Shown one piece after another: positions 16,293 through 28,200 of a DNA stretch of 35,554 bases; the first letter of the stretch is position 1, and each line of letters starts with the position of its first letter. Source of the stretch: a virus. The notes under the pieces are model-generated. The model was not told the DNA's origin. It worked only from the letters and a program-made list of their open reading frames with translations, and did no database searches. Where the stretch lies: positions 1-35,554 of IMG/VR virus record IMGVR_UViG_3300005613_000214; one strand, 5' to 3'. The translations under genes and the position numbers were made by a program.

Positions 16293-19200
16293 GGATGTAG
16301 TCTTGATATCTGAGTGGAATTTTTCTGTTCACAATAGATCCGGTTAAAATGCCAGTTATACCATTATTTAAATATGTATTATATTCTTTTTTATCGTCAA
16401 CTTCTAATCTTGAAGAAAGTGATAATTTCCCCCAACTATATCTACCATAAAAACTACTAGTTCCTATACCAGTTAGTGAGTTATAATCGGAAATACTTAC
16501 AGTTACCCTGGCAACATAAGTAATTCCAAATCCAACAACATCTGTTTGTCCAACTGAAACAGAAGAAACCTTATAAACATTATCTAAAAATTGCGTTCCA
16601 ATACCTAAAACGGAATTGTCACTTTCCAAAGAAGTTACACCACTACCGATATTGGAATCGTATACAATAAAATAATAACCGGTTTGTATCCCGCTTAAAG
16701 TAGTAACTCCAACTACAGAAGAATCTCTTAAGAAAGAATCTTTTTCAATTGTTAAATCTAATATTAACCCGGTAGAAGCAATACCGACTGAAGTTGTTGC
16801 GATGCCAGTAATTATACCAAAATCTCCTTCATATGATTGAATTTTATTCGATTCCTTATTTGTTAATGGAGATTCAATTAGAACTACTGGTGAATTTGAA
16901 GTGGTATAACCAAGTCCAGAATTTATAATATCAATAGAAACGATACTTCCACCAGAAATAGTTGCAGAAGCTTCTGCAGTTACTGTAGCACCTACACCAA
17001 TACCAGCAATACTAACCGTAGGTGTTGTAGTATATCCAACTCCACCATTGGATAAAACTATGGAAGAAATTGTTCCTGCAACACTTACAATAGCAGTAGC
17101 AGAAGCTGCAACTTTAGAGTCCTGAGAGATTAAAACAATATCTCTTTGGAAAGCAAAAGGATCTGAACCACCAGCATTAGTTTCATTTGTCGGATTAAAG
17201 AAAGGCCTTACGTTATCAACAAAAATTATTGTTTCACCAATACCAACGGATTTAATTAAATATGCTGATGGATTGATATTTGCTTCGTACAATTCTCTAC
17301 TCTTTCCTACTATTTTAGAATCAACAAATACATCCTCAGTTTGTCTACACCAAGTTACTGGCCTTAATAAATCTGGATTATCAATATTGCCTGGGCCATA
17401 ATATGGATTGGTAGATACAACATCTACACTGTCTATTCTAGTTACAAGTCTAGGATCTTCTTGCAAAGTTTCACTTTGTCCGAGAGTTGGTGAATGATTA
17501 ATTGTTAAAGTATCTCCAACTTTTACAGTATCAAGAACTTCTCTCTCGATTACATCAATATCGCCAGATCCTCTATAGAAAATAACTTTGGAAGTATCAC
17601 CCTCTTTAGGAGCTTCTGTAAATGTTAAGATGTTGCCACCATTAAATCTATAAGATTCTCCCGGAACTTGTAATATATCATTAATGAAAATTAATAATGT
17701 ATGCTCAACATTTACATTTGAACCCGGTGATGCAAGAATAGAAACATTTTCTCCTGCTAATTTTAAAGAAAATGTTCTTCTATTTCCATTGAAAAATTCA
17801 TCAAAATCATCAAGGATTTGTAAATCTCCAATAGTCCAACCAGAGAATTTATCATTAATAGTTCTTTCAATTGTCAACTCAAATGGAGCATAATCTGAAG
17901 TTGTAGGAATTCCAGAAACTCCACCAATTGGTAAAGTAAGTATTTGTCCTTGTCCGTAGGCATATCCAGTCGATTGAATTTCAAAATCAATTACACTCGA
18001 TCCTTGTCCTACAACAACATTAATAGATGCTGATGTTCCTATACCCGGAGAAGAATTATCAGAATAAATTAATGGAATATTTGAATATGACAATGGATCA
18101 TCAAAAATAACATATGGTGGATTTGACGAAGAATATCCAGATCCAGGATTAGTTATTGATACACTAACAATGTTTCCATTGCTTACAGTTGCAGTTCCAA
18201 TAAAGTGAATATTTGGTATTCCTGTCGTTGATGTTGCAACTCCAACATTAACTGCTTGTATTTCTCTATAACCAGATCCACTATTACCAATACTAATAGA
18301 TTGAATAGTTCCTGAAATTGAAACAACTGCAGTTCCTCCAGCGGATACAAGTGGTTGATAACCAAATCCTGCACTCGAACCAACAGAAACTATCATTCCA
18401 CCTCTTGGAAAAGAAGATATGCCAACATCAGAACCTAAAGTTCTTGCAGAACCTACAAATTCAATATCAGTTTTTCCTCCAGATTCTGTTAAAACATAAG
18501 TATCTTCAAATCCTACATTTTGGAATATTTCATTTATTAATACAATTGCATTACTTGTAGTAATTCCAGTTATATCTGAGCCAGAAGATGTCAATGTAAA
18601 TATACTTGATATTCCGGTAAATGAATCAGATATATCATCAAAAATATAATTTTTGTAATAAGGATCATTTGTTCCATTTATATCTCCAGATCGCATAAAC
18701 ATTCTTCCATGGAATTTCGAACTGGTAGAAATTCCAACCCAATCTCTTGAATCTGGTGGATTCGATGTTGTTGATAGTGGAATATTTCCATATGGAGCAC
18801 TCACAAAGTTTAGTTTATTTCCAACAATATTATAATTTCCAGTAACTTTTGTAACCAAAGAACCTGTAGAGTATCCAGCATTGGTAGTTCCCATCCAAGA
18901 TCTTCTTACTCGGATTGCATTGGTACTTCCTATTCCAACACCATCAATTCTTACAATTTCATCTCCAATTTTAACGAGATCGCCACCAAAGAAAGAAGTT
19001 ATTCCAGTAAAGAAAAGTGTATCATCAAAAAATCTTGCTTCCCTCGCTAGTGATGTTGTTTGTGAAGTCGAAACGATAGGAGATTGAATATTATTGTCAA
19101 TGGCAATTACAACTTTACTATTTTGATTTTTTGCAGTGAGAGTATGTGATGTTCCAATTCCAACATGTGTTATATCTAAAACTTCTGGTATTATTTTAAG

Positions 19201-22200
19201 CGCATTTTCTGCACTTGAAGAAAGCTTCAATGTTTTGTCATCAATTTTTACTGCATAAACAGTTGATGGAAGTTTATCTGTAGTTCCAATACCAGGAATT
19301 GTGGTTGTTGCAATTCCAATTGCCATTGTTGAACCATATCCAGCATGTGTATATGAAAGTTCTTCGCCAGTAACAAAGAAATGATTAGCAATTGTTATCT
19401 CATTTCTATTAATGTTTACAAAATTAGAATCATCTCCCAAGAAATTTCTTACAAAAACTGGATAATTTTGATGAGTTAAATCAAATTCTCTCTTAATATC
19501 ACTATTTGTTCCAAAATATTCGGAGAAATCAGTTTCAATTATTGCATTATTCAAATCAATCTGTTCATTTATATTTTCATCATCGTATTGGAATGCATTC
19601 ATATAAACCTTAACTTCAACATCAATATTTGGTAGTGGAGTGAATGTAAGATTTGTGTCAATTGGATGAGTATGATATGAACCGATAGTGCCCAATCCAG
19701 AATTAGTTTCTAAATTTCCAAATTCAGTTTGATACGTTAAAGATTCTGCATCATTTTCAAGAAGTAAAACTTCCGAAACTTGATGTCTATTATTAGTAAT
19801 ATCGGAAACTTGAACTATAAAATATGCGGCATCGTATGATTCATCAAATGTAGCAATATTATGTGCTATTGGAGATGTTGATGATGCAATAGAAGTTGAA
19901 CTTCCTTCAATGCGAACATACTTCATCTGATATGTTCCAATTCCCGTAGAAGAAGTATCTCCAATTGATATATTAATAAGATTAACTGTAGCAGCTATTC
20001 CAGGATTTGGAGAAAAGTCAAGATTTATATTAGATCCGGAAATATATGCATTATATGTACCCAATCCCGAACTAACATATGAACTCGAACTGTTATCAAG
20101 ACTAGAAAACTCTAGAAGAGAAACATCTACATTATTGTGGATCAAACTAATTTCATCATACTGGAACCTTCCATCAGGAGTTCCCATTTCAACCAAAATC
20201 TTAGAAGAAATATAAGTACTAGCAATTCCTACCAATGTCGTTGTGGTTCCTGTAGAAACAAGAATACTTGATGATGCAATACTAACAGGCCCAAAATGTG
20301 AACTTCCAACAGAAGTTAAAGTATCCTTCAAACTATATGAAATTGATGTTGTATCATAGTTATTAATTTCATATTTGTTTGGATAAAAGGAAAGAAGAAT
20401 CTCTGTACCATCAAAAGAAACATCATAATCTCCCAAATTAGTTGGGCCATAAATTCCATATTGATTTAAATATGTGTTATTATTATTATCAATTAAAAAT
20501 GATGCAATAGTTAACTGTCTTTCGTCAACATAAAATGCATCTCTTGTAAAAATAATATATTTTTGAGTTCTTATATTTGAGGCTGGAGATCTGTGTACTA
20601 CAGAATATCTTGTTGGCCTTGGATTACTATTAAATTGATCACTAATATCATCAAAAAGTAACACTCTATTTCCAAAAGACTCAAAATAATCAGTTAAAAT
20701 TGCACTATTAAAAATTATTTTATCAGATACTAAATTAGAATTTATATTAAGAGCATTTTCTGATACTAAATCAAAATTGTAAATACAATTTACATCAATA
20801 ACACCAATCAAATCAATTTTGAGATCTAAATCAGTTAAATCTGTGGTAATTCCAACAACCATTGAAGTTGGATTAGATGCTTTAGATTCTAATTGAAAAT
20901 CAGAAAACTTCTTAAATCCTGCAGTATGGTTTAAGTTGCTTACAATATCATTCCAACTGTCAAAATCTACATTTGATTTTAAAGAATATGAGAAGTTTTG
21001 ATAGTAAAAACTATCTTGTAATCTTTGTTTATTGTCATTTAAAACTCCTGCATCATATGCCCATCCTCCAATAACTCTGGAAAAAGAATCTAATTTATAT
21101 GTTGAATTGTTTATGTTAAATGGAGATGATTTTGTAATTAGTGCTTGAGAATCTGAAGATCTACCTAACAAAATCTTTCCTACTTCAAAATCATCAACAG
21201 TTTCAACTATTGATTTTTCTGTTATTGGATTAAACTTAAATAGCTTTCCTGAAGAAACACGATCTAAAGTTTCTACTTGCTCTCCCTCATAAAAAATATT
21301 CTTTGTGAGTATTGATTTAAAGGTTGGAAAATATTTTTCCGGTATTACTCTTCCCGCAGATTCTAAGGAATCAAAAGTGCCAGGACTTTCACCTTCTAAC
21401 AAAGATTCTGACAGATTATAAGTAATTGTAGCTGTTAATCCACCATAATCTGGACTTATACCAGTAAGTGTAAATAGTTCATAGTTATAGTTTTCGGAAT
21501 TATATCCTCTATATTCGGAATCAGTTTCTGAAATACTGATATTTTCTATTAAAATTTTATCATTTACTGCGAATGGAAATCCACCAACCGTTGTAAATCC
21601 AACAGATAAACTTACAGTAACATCTTTAGTTACAGAATCATAAGAAATGGATGAAATTCCTACACCGTTACAATTTTTGACTGGTATAATAGTCGGTTCT
21701 AGTTCAAATAAACCTTTGGTATTTTTTAAAATATCAACAGTATCATCTTCAATATTATAACGAAGATCGACATCTGTTATTTGTTCTCCAGTTTTTCCAT
21801 CTATGACTACTAATTCTGGCGCAACAACATATCCTATACCAGTAGAAGTGACACCAATCGATTCAAATGAGGATAATGGTTGCAAATCTAAAACTTCTGC
21901 GATTTTAACACTAGGCCTTAAGGTAAAATCTGTTGGATAATCAAAACCAATATTTTCTATTTTTATCTTTTTAATTAATCCAATAGAAGAACTCTCTGGA
22001 TTCAAAATTGCACCACTTCCTTCTAAAGTTCTTATTGAAGAAACTCCTGGAATAATATCAAATCCATATCCACTATTTAAAATATCTATTTTTTCTATAG
22101 ATCCTTTTGCACTTAATGAATTAGTACTATAAGATATAATTGCATTTTCAGAAGTATAACTGTCTTTTTCTGGATAATCTTCAATATTATATGTAAAAGT

Positions 22201-25200
22201 ATTATTTGATGCAATTAAAATTTTATATTCTCCATTATAATTACTATTTTTCACAAAAATAGTATTATTTTCGTAAATATTTTCATCAATTACTATTTCT
22301 TTCTTTTCATCTGGAATAGAAGAAATATTTACTGGAGATAATTTGTAATAAAGTACATTTGGGGTATTATCATTTATAATAACTTCCAACTTTGCATCTG
22401 TAGTAACTCCAATAATCCCTGTTTTTTGAACAATAAGATTTTTATCTTCAATGTTATTGTAAATATTTGTAAAATTTTTATCAACAAATAAATTTATATC
22501 AAAAGATGGTATACTAGATCCCAAAGAAATATGAGATAATGAGTGATCAGTTAGATCAAAAACTAGTTTTGAATTTCTATGTATACTAATTGGTGGATTT
22601 ATTAAAGATAATTTTCCATCAGAAGAACTTGTTATATTAACGACTAAAGGCCTGTCACTTAAAGAATCATAAAAACTATTTGTTAACTTAATTCTATCAT
22701 TGTCAACAACATAAACATAATAAATTTTGTTGGTTTCTAACCCACCTGAAGGTAAATTTGAAGTATAAAGTACAACTTGTCCAGATTCTAGTCCATGTTG
22801 TGAAATATAAATTTCATTTAAATTTATATCTACATCAGAAGATGTAAATTCTCTTTCTCCAATTAATACTCTTCTACTATAATCATTATATTTTACTGAG
22901 AAAGTTTTTGCTATAGAAGGATTTACATTGATATCTATTGAATTATAGTTTAACAATCCATGAGTTTCTGCAGTAGAAACCGTGACTAAATTTTTATCAA
23001 TTCTGCCAGATAAAATTTCTGGAAAGTTTGTTTTGAAGCTATGATAAACTCCTGTTCCAAATCCAGAAAGATATAATGTACTCTGATTCCTTGTTGTTGA
23101 AGATACCCCAACGATTGTGCCTGTTGATCCAATTCCAACCTTTACTGTCGAAATTCCAATTAAATTCTTATCAATAGCATGAATGTAAACTATCGAATTA
23201 TTTGGAAGACTTGATGTAGTTATTCCATCATTGGAAATGATAATAGAATCTCCACCATTAGAATTGTAAGTTACAGAATCTCCCGTCTTTAATTTGTGAT
23301 CTGGAATATAAATGCTCTTTGTAGGAATAAAAATTTGAGTTATACCTGCACCCGGATTTGAAAATACTAATGTTGATCCAATTCCAACACCAAAAGAAGA
23401 TCCTATTCCAAGAGATTCGCTTGGATTAAAATACAATTCTCTATTTAATAGATTTGAAAAATATGTACTATATCCAGCATTTATAGAAAATTTTCTAGGA
23501 TTTTCTAAAAGTAAAGTACCTGCAGTATGTGATGTTCCGACTGTTCCATCATATTCTCTTAAAACTCTAATTCTTGATGACTTTTCGTCAACATTTAATA
23601 CTTTTATTTTTTCATTTTCTATGGATAAAATATCATTTTCTCTTATACTTAAGAAATCTAGAGGGCCAGTAACTGGGATATAAGTAATAATTCCTGTAGT
23701 TGTTGCAGAAGAAATTCCAACAGAAGTTGTTCCCAATCCAGTAATTGAAAATCTATTTGTCGTAATACCTATTTTGTAAAATCCTTCTAAAAATGAAGAT
23801 GTAGTATTTAACCCGGATATTTTAACGGTATCAAAATCGTTTAAAGAATGTGGAAAAGAAGAAAATCCTATAATTCTTCCATTACCACCAAGAGGATAAA
23901 ATTGAATATCAATAATGCTTGTAGATGAAACACTTACAGAGCTTACAGATTTTCCAGTAATTCTAGATACTCTTCCAGAAAACCCTCTACCACTACTAGT
24001 ATCATCTAAAATAATATCATCATTTACTTTATAATTTGTTCCGCCAGTTTCAATTCCAATATTCTCTATCACACCAATTTGTGTAGTAACTACTTTTGAT
24101 GTTTGTTCTTTTAATTTATTTGGAAATAATACATAATCATAATAACTATTTCTCTTTGTGAAATTGTACGGATAAGTATTTCTAAGCCACTTTCCATCGT
24201 TTAAATTAAACTGATCCTGATTTGAGCCAGGATTAAAGTTAAATGAATTTGGTTTTGATTGATAATTTTTTCCAATTAGATATGGAAAAATTGGCAGTCT
24301 TCTCTTGACAAAAATTCCATCACTTTCTATTTCATCATCAAATGTTGCAAAGTATGCATAAGTCCCATTTGGAAAATCTGGTGTTTTACAAAATCTTCCA
24401 TTATTTTCATCTAAGAATGCATTATCGTTTGATGGTACATAAATATAGTCTTCAATAAAAAAACCGTCAGGAAATTCTGGAGGCCTGCCAGAATCTGGAG
24501 AAAGAACATAACTAGATTTCATTCTTGCGATAGATCCACCAGTTTTGGAAGAATATCCATAAGGGCCGTAAATTGGATTTCCATCATATGCCCAACCAAT
24601 AATTGGTGAATGATATTCTGAAGATATTTCATTTCCAGCAGAATCTACTTTAAGATCTGGTTCTTGATATAGACTGTTACCCAAAGAATCTATAGAATAT
24701 GACGTTCTCCTTAATCCTCTTGGTGCATATATGTGACAGTATTCTAATCCATAATTATTATTAATTCCATCGACAATAATACCATCGTCATCATTTAAAA
24801 TATTTAAATATCTTTGAAATAAATTTATATTCCAAGATTTTATATTTGTTATAAACTTTGAACCAGATCCAGAAGAAGTTGCACTTATTCTCGTAGAATA
24901 TTGATTATATCCTGCACCTGGACTTACAATTTTCACTGAAGTTACTCTGCCGTTTGTTAAAATGGATGTTAACTTTGCTCCATCTCCATCACCAGTCACA
25001 ACCAATTCTGGAGGTGATGTATATGAATATCCACCATTATCAATTAAAACTTCAGAAATTCTTCCACCAACAATGATTGGTGTGAAAGATGCTCCAAATC
25101 CACTGTCAACTTCAATTAAAGGTTCTTTCTTGTAGTTTATAATTGAAGAACCATATCCCGTTCCATTATTTGAAAGATGAACAGATGTTATTTCTCCTCT

Positions 25201-28200
25201 AAAAATTGGTTGAACTTTGCACTTAAAGTCATCATCAGAAACAGAAGCAATTCCAATATTACCAATAACTTGTATTGAAATTTCTGGATAATTGAATAAA
25301 TGCGTTCCAATTCCAGAACTTGTGATGTTTACATATTGTTTTGTTCTATAAAAGAATTCTGGATCGCTAGTTGTCAATCCAACATTTGATACATGAAAAC
25401 CATTTTCATCTACTGATGTCACATAATATTGTGATGTGGTTGATAGTCCAGAAGCAGCAGTTCCATCAACATTGTAGGTTATAATTTCCCCAGATTTGTA
25501 ACCATGATCTTTAATTTCAATCAAATTTAGTGCAGTATTGATTCCAGCAGAAGGACATGTTCTAAGTTTATTCTCATATCCTTCCCCAGAATTTGTAACT
25601 ACAATAGAACTTATAACTTTTTTCTTATTTACTGATTCAAAAGTGTGATTTCCAGTTCCATAGTCCAATAAGAAAATGGTATTGATTCCAGAAACTGAGT
25701 CACTATATGTTTTGTGTAACTTAATCGTTGAAGTGTTTTGAACTGAAACATAATAATTAGAATCTGTAGATAAACCAGAAATTCCTCTCTCCGAAGAAGT
25801 TTTATAAATTACCTGCTCATTATTTCTAAATTTGTGATAAGTAGTAAATCCAATTGTATTGTTTGTAATATCTACCAGAGCAGATCTCTCTTCACTATTA
25901 AAAGATACTTCATGGACAGTATCAGTCAATACTGCTTCGGCAATCGCATTAGAACCATTTCCGCCGATAATTCTAACAACAGGAGTATCAACATAATCAA
26001 ATCCAGAATCAATAATTTTTATTTCTTTTAGATTTCCTTTTACCGATACATATCCAGTAGCACCAGTTCCAATCGAATCTTTAATTAATAATTGTGGAGT
26101 ATTGACTATATCGTAATCTTCACCACCGGCAATAACATCGATATTTTCAATATTTCCATAGTAAATAAAATCTCTAGATTTATAATTTAAAATTTCTACG
26201 CCATTAATCAAGATACCAGTTTGTCCAGGTAAAGTTGGATATATTTTTCCGTCATTTACGGGAGGTGATATCTCTCTTAAAATCTTTTGATTTGCAAGAG
26301 TTTTGTCTTTAAATCTAAGTAATTCTATTTTATTATCAGAGACTTCTTTGTCTGAACTTAATTCTACAAAGATACCATTAAAAATATTAGATCTACTTCT
26401 AGCTAATTTTATATTATTAGAATCTACTCTAAAAACATAATAAATTCCCTCATCAAATAAGGAACTGACAACAGTATCTTGATTTATTTTTTGTGGAGTA
26501 TAGTAAACTTCATCTCCAGTATAAAATCCATGATCAGTTGTTGATGTTATTCTTATAGTGTCTCCTTCTGGAAATTCACCACTCAGAGTATATGAAAGAA
26601 TTCTTGTATTGATTGGTTTTGAATTTTGACTGGAATCACTATAAACAGGAATAGAACTAGAAGATACTAAAGTTTTTTCTTTCAGATTATATACATTTTG
26701 AACATTAGCATCAATATTATTAATATTATATAATGAGGAAGAAGCTTTTAGTCTTTTTCTTTTGAAGGTAAAATTAGCATTTAGATTTAAATTTATGTCG
26801 CCTTCGCAATCAAATACTTTTTCATTTAAAATATTTGTAATTTTAAAGTTATCAAAAACAGATCCATCAGATCCTTGAATTTCTATTTTATCTCCAATTC
26901 TGACTAAATGTGGATCGAATAAAGTAACTCTATAATTTTTTGGTAATCTAAACTCTATGTTTTCAATTTCTTGAGATGATGATGTATTGAAATACCAATT
27001 ATTAGATTTTTTATCTTTTGATTCAACGCCTAAAGTTTTTATTCTGATCTTTTCTCCCGGTAAGTGATATAGTGGTTCTTCTTCTACATTTAATGAATTT
27101 AAAACTGATCTTATTTTAACTCTTACTTGATTTGAAGTATCTACACCAACATATGCATATGCAAAAGTATTTACGTCAATTGGAGTATTATCTGGTATGA
27201 CAAAAGAAACTCCAGAACATCCAATAAACTGCGTAAGTGTTTTTGAAGTGTAAGAAATTACGCCAGATTGTTCATTTGGATATGTTACTGATAATTCACC
27301 ACTGTTAGGAAACCCTAAAGTTGAATCAACATCAATGTAAGTTTGTCCTATTGAAACGTTTCCAATTATTTTCGTTTTTGAATGTATAGAAAATGTTCCA
27401 TAAACTGCACCATTAACTATGATATCTCTATCATATCCAGAGTCTAAACTTACTCTGTAGTAACTTATGGAACTAATTCCTGCATTTACTTTTTCAACCT
27501 TAGTTACAGGAGCATATGCTTTATTAATATCACCATATTGATCTTGGAATAAAGTTAAATTTTCTAAATCCAAAGGATTGCCAGAAACACTCTCTACAAC
27601 TAAATCGTTTGTGATTCTGTATCCAGCATCTGAAGGCCTGAAAAGAAAATCTCTTGGTTTTATAATTTCAACATCAGATCCATATAAAGATCTAAAAAGA
27701 ATTTTAAAAGACTGATCTGTTCCCTTTGTCGAATAAAAATCTTTTGACTGCTTAATGAATATATTTTGATTCAACTCAGATTGATCTGGATTTGGATCTC
27801 CCGGAAATCTTTCTATTGATTTAATTGCAAAATCTCTATTTTCAAATCCAGGAAGGAAAAGTTTTTTTGTTTTCTTTAGGAATTCATTTAAAAAAGAAAT
27901 ACTCAAATTTTCAATAGTATCTCCAGAAGAATGTTCTTGCGCTTCTGTAGATTCAAATACTAAATTTTCTGGATTTGTATTATTTTGATAAGAAGAAACA
28001 CCAGAAAATCCTCTGATGCATCCAATAAATGAAAAACGATTTTTACTAGTATATGTAATTATTTCATCATTTATTTTTAAAAGTCCATAAGAATCTGGAA
28101 ATCCATCTGTTGTTGCAGAAGGATTGATGGTTATAGTTGTATCATCAAATGATATATTAGAATTTAATCTGACAGATTTATTTAAACCAGTTGTCTCATT

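Noticed and set aside
23840-23865. TGTGGAAAA inside the gp7-like gene as another DnaA box
   Set aside because: A single copy within coding sequence, unpaired and far from the cluster; about what chance allows.
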